NCBI RefSeq assembly: GCF_020171725.1
Contig: NZ_JAIVAJ010000013.1
Span: 1 to 40,601, forward strand
Direction: 5' to 3'
DNA length: 40,601 nucleotides
Source of the DNA: Halobacillus litoralis
Lineage (GTDB): Bacteria; Bacillota; Bacilli; Bacillales; Halobacillaceae
Shown: positions 24,300-31,445 of the stretch, piece after piece
How positions within the stretch are numbered: position 1 is the first letter of the stretch
Layout: the number at the start of each line of letters is the position of its first letter
Notes under the pieces: model-generated
What the model was told of the DNA's origin: nothing
The model's input: the letters and a program-made list of their open reading frames with translations, nothing else
Database searches by the model: none
Program-made: the position numbers and the translations under genes

Positions 24300-27197
24300 A
24301 TGATGTGGAAAGACTTAAAAAATAAGTGGATGAAATGGTTTCAAGATGAAGAGACGGAAAAGACTGAACAAACACCGGCTTCCCATCAATCGATCCAGGA
24401 ACGACATGAAACGAATGCTAAAACGAAAATGACGTATAAATACCCCAAGCAGGGAGAGTTCCGATTCCCTGTTATACCAGACCAGACAACGAATCGAAGA
24501 AGGAAGGCGCCGAGCTTCCAGCCCCATGAAGAAGAACGCCCAAAACGGGAGAAGAGAGAGCGGCAGCCGAAAGAGGTCGAAGAGGAGAGTTCAACTAAGA
24601 AGGAGGAAAAAGAGGAAAGATCACTACCTGAGATTTCTTCTATTCCATTTACACCTACAGATGTACCTTCACCCATTTACGGCTACCATGCCCGTGAAAT
24701 GTCTCAAAGAGTAGAAGAACTTGAGGAGATTGCCTCTACCCATCAAATCTCAGAGCCTGAAGTGGAGGTGGAGACGGATACAGAGACAGGATCAGACGAC
24801 CGGGAATGGGAAGAACTGCGTACAAGGCTGCGTGAGAGAGTCAGTGCCAAGCGCCAAGCGAAGCCTGCTAGACTAAGTCAGACAGAAGAGCAGCCTGAAT
24901 TGAACGATTCCCACATTGAACTCGATTCAGAACCAGAAGGACCTGACTTGATGATGGAACCGGAGCCGCATGAGCAACCAATCTCCGTTGAGTCTGATGC
25001 GGAAGTCGTTGATGAACAGGGCGACGAGGCAGCAGAACGGGTAGAGAACGAAAGTCAACAGGACCCCCATGAACATGCCGTTCAAACCGAGGAAGTGAAA
25101 GAGTCTCTTGAGGCAGATTCTATGAAGGATGTAGAAGATGTAGAAGGTGAAGCCCTTCATGATCCTGAAGCAAACGTACAGGAAGAAGTCGATTCGCCTG
25201 CTATGCAGACAGAAGACGATCTTGAAGAAGCTGACGATCATCCGTTCAATCATGTTGCTGAAACGCTATCACTTGAAGAAGAGACTGAGCAAGTCCAGGA
25301 TAGGGATGACCAACAAGAGAACAACCGCGTACCTGCGGAAGTCGGAAGAGAATCCGAAAAAGAAATCGAGGCAGATCAAACAGGTGTTCAGATGCCTGAA
25401 GCAGATTCAAAAGAGGAAATCCTTGAACCAACTGATGAAGACCTCCTAAGTTCCTCGAAAGTCGAGGAAGACCCTGGAGCTGTGCAGGAGGAACCTATCC
25501 AACAACCGCTATCCAATGAATCGAAGCCTAAAAAACGGACGGTTCCCTTCAATGTCATCATGACACCAAGAGACAAACGGTCAAGGGATGCACGCGATCA
25601 TCAAAAAATTCAGAGCGCAGAACGCCTTGTCGAAGAACAAAAAAAGCCGAATGAGGAGCGTTCTGAGATCTTACCTAAGACAAACATTCAGCCTGAGACA
25701 AACTCTAAACCTGAGACAAGTGCTCGGCAAGAGACAAATCCTAAGCCTGAGACACCCCCTCAAGAAGAGAAGAAAGAGCGCGTCGACTATAAGACGCCCA
25801 TGCATTTATTAGATGATGCGTCCCGTCCCACAGAAGATGATGATACGTGGATCAGGGAGCAGATGGAACTTTTAGAAACAACACTAAGGCATTTCCATGT
25901 GAAGGCGAAGGTTGTAAATGCCATGAAGGGACCAGCTGTCACACGTTTTGAAGTGCAGCCGGAACCTGGAGTGAAAGTAAGTAAAATTACAAACCTCTCA
26001 GACGACATCAAGCTTAGTATGGCTGCAAGAGACATTCGTATTGAAGCACCGATCCCAGGGAAGCAGGCTGTCGGTATCGAAGTGCCGAATCATCAGTCAC
26101 AGATGGTCGGGCTGCAGGAAATCTTCGAATCAGATTCTTTCCGTACAGAAGGCTCTCCTTTATCCGTGGGGCTTGGGCTGGATATCGGAGGCGATCCGAT
26201 CGTCACCAATTTGAAAAAGATGCCGCACGGACTGATTGCCGGTGCAACGGGCTCAGGAAAAAGTGTTTGTATCAATACGATTCTCGTCAGCCTGCTTTAC
26301 AAGGCTCACTATGATGACGTGAAGTTCCTACTGATTGATCCGAAAATGGTCGAGCTTGCACCATATAATGAGCTGCCACACCTTGTCTCGCCTGTCATTA
26401 CAGACGTGAAGGCTGCAACGACAGCGCTGAAGTGGGCTGTGAAGGAAATGGAGGAGCGGTACGAGAAGTTCGTCGAAGAAGGCGTCAGGGATGTAGAACG
26501 TTACAATGATAAGATGTTGAAGCAGAATAGACAATCTGAAAAGCTCCCTTATCTTGTCATTGTTATTGACGAGCTTGCTGACCTTATGATGGTCTCACCA
26601 CAGGATGTGGAAGATGCCATTTGTCGAATTGCTCAGAAGGCCCGTGCCTGCGGTATTCACTTGCTGCTGGCGACACAACGCCCGTCTGTCGATGTCATTA
26701 CGGGACTGATCAAAGCGAACATCCCGACTCGTATTGCATTCAGTGTCTCTTCACAAGTGGACTCCAGAACGATCATCGATACATCAGGAGCTGAGAAGCT
26801 TCTAGGAAAAGGTGATATGCTGTTTGTCGAGAATGGATCGGGACAAGCTAAGCGGATCCAGGGAGCTTTTGTTTCGGATGATGAAATTGAACGTGTCACC
26901 AGCTATGTGAAACGGATGGCACCTCCTCAATACTTGTTCCATCAGGAAGAATTGATGAAGCAGATCTCTTCAGAAGAAGAAACGGATGAATTATTCGAAG
27001 AGGCGGTACGATTCGTTGTCGAACACAACGGAGCAAGTGCTTCGCTGATCCAGAGAAGGTTCAAGGTAGGTTACAACAGAGCGGCGAGATTGATTGATCA
27101 GATGGAAGACTTCGGGATCATTTCCGAACAAAAAGGAAGCAAACCCCGTGATATTTTGATGGGAGAACAGCAGATTGAAGAATTAATTCATGGATGA
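24300..27197 (+). CDS. sftA: Cytoplasmic FtsK-family DNA translocase SftA
   Basis: A 965-residue protein matching SftA (YtpS). It has no TM segments at the N-terminus, unlike SpoIIIE. A linker of about 480 residues rich in Glu, Asp, Gln and Pro includes short PET-type repeats near 461-488. The FtsK motor follows: LLDDASRPTEDD, the beta-hairpin QPEPGVKVSKITNL, Walker A GATGSGKS (648-655), Walker B VIDELADLM (Asp757) and QRPSVDVITGLIKANIPTRIAF. It ends in a winged-helix gamma domain (about 895-965) that reads orientation sequences. SftA clears chromosomal DNA from the closing septum. The start is ATG 24300 or 24303. Confidence 0.95.
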   Translation: MMWKDLKNKWMKWFQDEETEKTEQTPASHQSIQERHETNAKTKMTYKYPKQGEFRFPVIPDQTTNRRRKAPSFQPHEEERPKREKRERQPKEVEEESSTKKEEKEERSLPEISSIPFTPTDVPSPIYGYHAREMSQRVEELEEIASTHQISEPEVEVETDTETGSDDREWEELRTRLRERVSAKRQAKPARLSQTEEQPELNDSHIELDSEPEGPDLMMEPEPHEQPISVESDAEVVDEQGDEAAERVENESQQDPHEHAVQTEEVKESLEADSMKDVEDVEGEALHDPEANVQEEVDSPAMQTEDDLEEADDHPFNHVAETLSLEEETEQVQDRDDQQENNRVPAEVGRESEKEIEADQTGVQMPEADSKEEILEPTDEDLLSSSKVEEDPGAVQEEPIQQPLSNESKPKKRTVPFNVIMTPRDKRSRDARDHQKIQSAERLVEEQKKPNEERSEILPKTNIQPETNSKPETSARQETNPKPETPPQEEKKERVDYKTPMHLLDDASRPTEDDDTWIREQMELLETTLRHFHVKAKVVNAMKGPAVTRFEVQPEPGVKVSKITNLSDDIKLSMAARDIRIEAPIPGKQAVGIEVPNHQSQMVGLQEIFESDSFRTEGSPLSVGLGLDIGGDPIVTNLKKMPHGLIAGATGSGKSVCINTILVSLLYKAHYDDVKFLLIDPKMVELAPYNELPHLVSPVITDVKAATTALKWAVKEMEERYEKFVEEGVRDVERYNDKMLKQNRQSEKLPYLVIVIDELADLMMVSPQDVEDAICRIAQKARACGIHLLLATQRPSVDVITGLIKANIPTRIAFSVSSQVDSRTIIDTSGAEKLLGKGDMLFVENGSGQAKRIQGAFVSDDEIERVTSYVKRMAPPQYLFHQEELMKQISSEEETDELFEEAVRFVVEHNGASASLIQRRFKVGYNRAARLIDQMEDFGIISEQKGSKPRDILMGEQQIEELIHG

Positions 27198-27296
27198 TTC
27201 GGATAATATAGCGTAAAGACTTGTACTTGGAGCGGCATTTTTATATGATTGACAGTGAGTGAATTAATTTTGACCGAACGTTTAAGGAGTAAAGTC

Positions 27297-28409
27297 ATGA
27301 AGGAAATCTATCGCAAGTTGAACGGGGAAATAGATCGTTTAACCAATAAAACATTCAAATTTGATGAACGGGTGGCAGATGGATGGTTCTCTGCCGTGTA
27401 CTTTCTGAAGACGAAAGAAATTGTGAAGAACCACGTGCCTGATAACGAAGTGACTATGCAGTTTTTCCAAAAGGATCATGCTGTACTATGTGGGACGGAC
27501 GAGGCGATTGCTTTGATCCACACATTTGCAGATCATCCGGAAGAGCTTGATATTTATTCGTTAAAAGACGGAGATAAAATCAGTCCATACGAGACGGTAC
27601 TTACGGTTACCGGACCTTATCAGAACTTCGGCTTCCTTGAAGGGATCATTGATGGGATGCTAGCACGTCGTACGTCCGTTTCGACGAACGTCTACAATGT
27701 GGTAAAAGCAGCCCGGACGTCTGGGCGTCAGAAGCCGATTATTTTCATGGGTGACCGCGATGACCACTTTACCCAGCAATCGGGTGATGGGTACGCTGCC
27801 TTTATCGGTGGTTCGACCGCTCAGGCTACTCACGCTATGAACGAATGGTGGGGGAAAGAAGGAATGGGGACAATGCCTCATGCCCTGATCCAAATGTTCA
27901 AAGGGGATGTCGTGGCCGCAACGAAAGCCTATCAGGAACAATTCCCGAATGATCAGCTGATGGCGCTTGTCGATTACAACAATGATGTCATCACAGACTC
28001 GCTGAAAGTAGCGAGGGAGTTCGGGGAAACATTGAAAGGGGTAAGGCTTGATACATCCCGCAATCTCGTGGATAAATATTTCCTGAGAAATCAACACTTG
28101 ATGGGTACATTCGATCCACGGGGAGTGAATCCGGAACTTGTCTTTGCCTTAAGACGAGCGCTTGATAAAGAGGGATTCCGCCACGTGAAAATCGTAGTCA
28201 GTGGTGGCTTTACCAAGGAGAGAATCCGCGACTTCGAGGAGCAGGGTGTCCCTGTCGATATGTACGGTGTTGGAGGGAGTCTTCTTAAGATCGGCATCGG
28301 GTTTACCGGGGATAACGTCTTTATCAACGGTCAACATGAAGCCAAAGAAGGACGAAAATTCAATCCGAACCCAAGACTTGAATATGTAGAATATCATGAA
28401 GCTGAATAA
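27297..28409 (+). CDS. Nicotinate phosphoribosyltransferase
   Basis: A 370-residue type II phosphoribosyltransferase. Recognisable parts are KFDERVADGWFSAVYFLKT (N-terminal), the active-site arginine stretch GMLARRTSVSTN, FMGDRDDHFTQQSGDGYAAFIGG, LVDYNNDVI, RLDTSRNLVDKY, FDPRGVNPEL, and the PRPP-phosphate strands VVSGGFTKERI and VDMYGVGGSLL. It makes nicotinate mononucleotide from nicotinate and PRPP in NAD salvage. The sequence is of the shorter NAPRT group rather than the longer YueK type. The start is ATG 27297, with AAGGAG seven bases upstream; a TTG at 27249 has no usable site. It lies alone between sftA and murC. Confidence 0.88.
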   Translation: MKEIYRKLNGEIDRLTNKTFKFDERVADGWFSAVYFLKTKEIVKNHVPDNEVTMQFFQKDHAVLCGTDEAIALIHTFADHPEELDIYSLKDGDKISPYETVLTVTGPYQNFGFLEGIIDGMLARRTSVSTNVYNVVKAARTSGRQKPIIFMGDRDDHFTQQSGDGYAAFIGGSTAQATHAMNEWWGKEGMGTMPHALIQMFKGDVVAATKAYQEQFPNDQLMALVDYNNDVITDSLKVAREFGETLKGVRLDTSRNLVDKYFLRNQHLMGTFDPRGVNPELVFALRRALDKEGFRHVKIVVSGGFTKERIRDFEEQGVPVDMYGVGGSLLKIGIGFTGDNVFINGQHEAKEGRKFNPNPRLEYVEYHEAE

Positions 28410-28416
28410 TTCATAC

Positions 28417-28453
28417 AAAAGGCACAGGCGTAAAAATCGTTCGTGCCTTTTTA
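28417..28453 (+). terminator. Terminator after the nicotinate phosphoribosyltransferase
   Basis: AAAAGGCAC (28417-28425) pairs with GTGCCTTTT (28443-28451), with an inner GCG/CGT part, followed by further T residues. Confidence 0.8.
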
Positions 28454-28591
28454 TGCATGGAAGTTGTAGGAGGTTGAACACTTTTTCTCTGACGGGTTCC
28501 GTGGTAAGATAATAAAGCGTTCAAGCTATTCCTGGTATCCACCGAGGATGGTCCTGAGAATAAATCGCAACTTTATGATTTTTACATACAC

Positions 28592-28614
28592 TATACTTAA
28601 AGTGATCCACTTTA
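28592..28614 (+). promoter_or_regulatory. murC promoter -10 with adjoining palindrome
   Basis: TATACT (28592-28597) is a likely -10 box. It is followed at once by TAAAGTG-ATC-CACTTTA (28598-28614), a perfect inverted repeat of 7-base arms over the probable transcription start, just ahead of the TTTTGGAGG site. No strong -35 is seen. The palindrome could be an operator. Confidence 0.45.
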
Positions 28615-28632
28615 TTTTGGAGGTTCTTGTTT

Positions 28633-29928
28633 ATGACAACTTACCATTTCATTGGTATTAAAGGAACAGGAATGAGTTCGCTTGCTCAAATTCTGCATGA
28701 TTCAGGAAAAACGGTGCAAGGATCTGACGTAGAGAAACGTTTTTTCACACAAGAAGTGTTGGAAAAGAAAAATATTGAGATTCTGCCTTTCGCTAAAGAG
28801 AATATACAAGAAGGTTTAACGATTATCGCAGGAAATGCATTTAGTGATGACCACGAAGAGATTCAAGAAGCCAAAAGGCTTGGTTTACCATTCTACCGCT
28901 ATCATGATTTTCTGGGAGAATGGTTAAGTCAGTACACGAGTATTGCGGTGACAGGAGCTCATGGCAAAACGTCTACGACTGGACTGTTGGCTCACGTGCT
29001 TGCTGAGAATTACCCAACCTCTTACTTAATTGGAGACGGGACAGGGCGTGGACATGAAGACAGTCAATACTTTGCATTTGAAGCGTGTGAGTATCGCAGA
29101 CACTTCCTATCCTATCATCCAGACTATGCCATCATGACGAATATCGACTTTGATCACCCTGACTATTTCTCAAGCATCGATGATGTGTTCGATGCGTTTC
29201 AAGAAATGGCGAAGCAGGTAAAAAAAGGGATCATTGCCTGTGGAGATGACGAGCATTTACAGCACATTCAAGCGAATGTCCCTGTGTTGTATTATGGGTT
29301 CTCTGAAACCAATGATTTTCAAGCGCAGAATATAAGAGAAGATGAAGAAGGAACGACCTTCGACGTTTTTGTAAGAAATAATTTCTATGAAACATTTACG
29401 ATTCCGCAATACGGTAACCATACGGTATTGAACGCGCTGAGTGTCATTGCGATTTGCCACTATGAGAATATGACGCCTGAGCAGATTCGTAAGCTTGCGA
29501 CATTCGGAGGGGTGAAGCGACGTTTTTCAGAGAAGAAGTGGCATGACCAAATCCTTGTGGATGACTATGCCCACCACCCGATTGAAATAACAGCGACCAT
29601 TGAGTCTGCACGTAAGAAATATAAGGATCGTCAAGTCGTGGCTATCTTCCAACCACATACGTTCACGCGTACGAAAACGTTCCTTAACGAATTTGCTGAA
29701 AGTCTGAAACAGGCCGACCACGTTTATCTTTGTGACATTTTTGGTTCTGCGAGGGAAAATGAAGGAAAGCTTACGATTGAAAACCTGCAGGAGTTAATCC
29801 CGCAATCTGAAATCTTGAAGATTGATGAGACAGAGGCTTTGAAATCCTATGAGGACGGAGTGCTTCTTTTCATGGGAGCAGGCGACATTCAGAAGTTTCA
29901 GGATGCCTACGAGAAGCATAATGAGTAA
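28633..29928 (+). CDS. murC: UDP-N-acetylmuramate--L-alanine ligase
   Basis: A 431-residue Mur ligase, the normal size. The N-terminal UDP-binding loop is [18 protein letters not shown], the ATP P-loop [11 protein letters not shown] starts near residue 106, and [26 protein letters not shown] and FQPHTFTRT are the standard central and C-terminal Mur motifs. It adds L-alanine to UDP-MurNAc, the first peptide step of cell-wall precursor synthesis. The start is ATG 28633 behind TTGGAGG (an in-frame TTG two codons earlier is less likely). Position after sftA agrees with other Bacillaceae. A terminator follows. Confidence 0.97.
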   Translation: MTTYHFIGIKGTGMSSLAQILHDSGKTVQGSDVEKRFFTQEVLEKKNIEILPFAKENIQEGLTIIAGNAFSDDHEEIQEAKRLGLPFYRYHDFLGEWLSQYTSIAVTGAHGKTSTTGLLAHVLAENYPTSYLIGDGTGRGHEDSQYFAFEACEYRRHFLSYHPDYAIMTNIDFDHPDYFSSIDDVFDAFQEMAKQVKKGIIACGDDEHLQHIQANVPVLYYGFSETNDFQAQNIREDEEGTTFDVFVRNNFYETFTIPQYGNHTVLNALSVIAICHYENMTPEQIRKLATFGGVKRRFSEKKWHDQILVDDYAHHPIEITATIESARKKYKDRQVVAIFQPHTFTRTKTFLNEFAESLKQADHVYLCDIFGSARENEGKLTIENLQELIPQSEILKIDETEALKSYEDGVLLFMGAGDIQKFQDAYEKHNE

Positions 29929-29931
29929 TGG

Positions 29932-29965
29932 ACGTGCGGGTCATATGATCCCGCACGTTTCTATT
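29932..29965 (+). terminator. Terminator after murC
   Basis: ACGTGCGGG (29932-29940) pairs with CCCGCACGT (29950-29958), followed by TTCTATTT. Confidence 0.88.
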
Positions 29966-30047
29966 TACACTAGATAAGTTATTTCGCACAATAATTGTAC
30001 GATTGAGAAGGAAATTGTATTTCTTTTATCGAATTAATACCTTAAGC

Positions 30048-30073
30048 GTTTATAAAAGCCCTGATTTGGGAAA
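30048..30073 (+). promoter_or_regulatory. Sigma-B promoter of ytxGHJ
   Basis: GTTTAT (30048-30053), a 14-base spacer and GGGAAA (30068-30073) match the general-stress sigma-B consensus (GTTTAA-N12-15-GGGWAW). B. subtilis ytxGHJ is a known sigma-B operon, so the match in sequence and place is mutually supporting. Confidence 0.8.
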
Positions 30074-30116
30074 TAACTAAAATGTTAAATACATAGTCGA
30101 AGGAGTGTGCAGGGGG

Positions 30117-30524
30117 ATGATTATCATTTTGTACATTGCTGCGCTGATTGCAGCAGTGGCTTTTGCTGTTCTCGCCATTTACTTGGCCAGAACGTTGACA
30201 GCAGTTCGTCGTACGATGAACAATGTTGCTGACACCCTGGAAGGTGTAGAAAAACAAATGGAGGGAATAACGTTGGAAACGACGGCTCTCTTAAATAAAA
30301 CCAATAAATTGGCTGAAGATGTAGGGGAGAAGTCTCAGAAGCTGAACACGCTTGTAGATGGCGTGAAAGGAATCGGGGATTCTGTCCAGGAATTTAATCA
30401 GTCGCTTCGTTCAGTATCTCGTGGGCTGTCGAAATCTGCCAACGAACATACTGAAACCGCTGCCCAAGCGATGAAGTGGGGGCAGGTTGCCGTCGATTTG
30501 TGGAAAAAAGCAAAACAAAGATAA
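30117..30524 (+). CDS. ytxG: DUF948 general stress protein YtxG
   Basis: A 135-residue protein of the DUF948 family. One N-terminal membrane helix (MIIILYIAALIAAVAFAVLAIYLA) is followed by a long cytoplasmic amphipathic helix (TLTAVRRTMNNVADTLEGVEKQMEGITLETTALLNKTNKLAEDV...). The result resembles the coiled stalk of a receptor without a signalling tip. The start is ATG 30117, preceded by AAGGAG. It is the first gene behind the sigma-B promoter and is followed by ytxH. Its biochemical role is not known. Confidence 0.92.
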   Translation: MIIILYIAALIAAVAFAVLAIYLARTLTAVRRTMNNVADTLEGVEKQMEGITLETTALLNKTNKLAEDVGEKSQKLNTLVDGVKGIGDSVQEFNQSLRSVSRGLSKSANEHTETAAQAMKWGQVAVDLWKKAKQR

Positions 30525-30547
30525 CTAAAATTTGAGGAGGAATTTAC

Positions 30548-30985
30548 ATGGCACAGCACAAAGATTCAAATGGTAGAGATTTCGTTCTAGGTTCTCTGAT
30601 CGGTGGAGTGGTAGGAGCAGTCGTAGCATTGCTTTTCGCACCGAAATCCGGTCGTGAACTGCGTGACAACATCAACGAAAGCTCAGGAGAGTGGAGAGAG
30701 CGCGCAGGGGAATGGAAAGACGTAGCAGTTGAAAAGAGCGGACACTGGAAAGACCGTGCAGTCGAGTCTTCTTCTCAATTCTCCAAAAACCTATCTGAGA
30801 AGTCTACCGAGTGGTCTGACAAAGTGAAGGACTCTACGAAAGACATTCAGGATAAAGTGAAGAATATTCGCTCAAGCGAAGAAGATGAAGCGGAGAAAGC
30901 GGCTCAAGAAGTAGCAGAAGCGATCGAAGAAGCAGCGAAAGAACTTGAGAATCAGCAGAACACCACTATATCACCTAACCAATAA
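30548..30985 (+). CDS. ytxH: YtxH-domain general stress protein
   Basis: A 145-residue protein with the YtxH motif at its start: GRDFVLGSLIGGVVGAVVALLFAPKSGRELRDNI, a membrane-inserting glycine-rich segment followed by an amphipathic helix. The rest is repetitive and helical, in 11-residue-like units (WRERAGEWKDVAVEKSGHWKDRAVESSSQF...), similar to apolipoprotein- or LEA-like sequences. Such proteins accumulate in stress; mechanism unknown. GAGGAGG precedes ATG 30548. It is separated from ytxJ by a strong hairpin. Confidence 0.92.
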   Translation: MAQHKDSNGRDFVLGSLIGGVVGAVVALLFAPKSGRELRDNINESSGEWRERAGEWKDVAVEKSGHWKDRAVESSSQFSKNLSEKSTEWSDKVKDSTKDIQDKVKNIRSSEEDEAEKAAQEVAEAIEEAAKELENQQNTTISPNQ

Positions 30986-30994
30986 TACACAAAT

Positions 30995-31024
30995 AAAAGT
31001 GGGGGCTTCTGCCTCCACTTTTTT
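30995..31024 (+). terminator. Terminator between ytxH and ytxJ
   Basis: AAAAGTGGGGGC (30995-31006) pairs with GCCTCCACTTTT (31011-31022), with one G-U pair, around a TTCT loop, followed by a T-run. It lies inside the operon and would reduce ytxJ transcription. Confidence 0.85.
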
Positions 31025-31042
31025 CATCGAAAGGAGACCCAT

Positions 31043-31366
31043 ATGAGCATTTCAGTATTGAATTCCCAGCAGGAGTTTGAGAAAGCTTTCGAAGAGAACC
31101 CGTCCTTCTTCTTAATGAAAAACAGTACGACATGTCCAATCAGTGCTATGGCGTACGACCAATTTAAAAACTTCAGTGAGAGTGTTGATTTCCCGTGTTA
31201 CCTGCTTCACGTACAAGAGTCAAGAGAGTTGTCCAATCATATTGCAGAACAGTACTCCGTGCGCCATGAATCGCCGCAGGTTCTTTTATTTAAAGGTCAG
31301 GAAGTACTGTGGCATGACAGCCACGGTGCTATTACAGAGAAGACATTACAACAAGTTGTATCATAA
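31043..31366 (+). CDS. ytxJ: Bacillithiol-linked redox protein YtxJ
   Basis: A 107-residue thioredoxin-fold protein of the YtxJ (DUF2847) group. The active site is a single cysteine in MKNSTTCPISAMA, and the cis-Pro loop is HESPQVLLFKGQEVLWHDSHG. This is the monothiol, bacilliredoxin-like arrangement expected to act on bacillithiol-mixed disulfides. The start is ATG 31043 behind AAGGAGA, and it ends 15 bases before a strong bidirectional terminator. It is the third member of the stress operon, likely read at reduced level because of the hairpin upstream. Confidence 0.92.
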   Translation: MSISVLNSQQEFEKAFEENPSFFLMKNSTTCPISAMAYDQFKNFSESVDFPCYLLHVQESRELSNHIAEQYSVRHESPQVLLFKGQEVLWHDSHGAITEKTLQQVVS

Positions 31367-31380
31367 CCTTCACCAAATAT

Positions 31381-31418
31381 AAAAAAGGCAAGGAGAGACT
31401 GCGCTCCTTGCCTTTTTT
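31381..31418. terminator. Bidirectional terminator between ytxJ and the FtsA-like gene
   Basis: AAAAAAGGCAAGGAG (31381-31395) pairs perfectly with CTCCTTGCCTTTTTT (31404-31418). The long A and T tracts at its base suit termination in both directions. Confidence 0.93.
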
Positions 31419-31445
31419 ACAATTCAAACTCGCCTTATCCACTCT

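Noticed and set aside
24300..25800. Several long antisense frames against the sftA linker
   Set aside because: They are by-products of the biased Glu/Asp-rich codons on the plus strand and lack start signals.
28500..28570. A possible T-box or other riboswitch leader before murC
   Set aside because: No T-box sequence, no specifier stem and no antiterminator/terminator pair could be found; only short imperfect repeats are visible.
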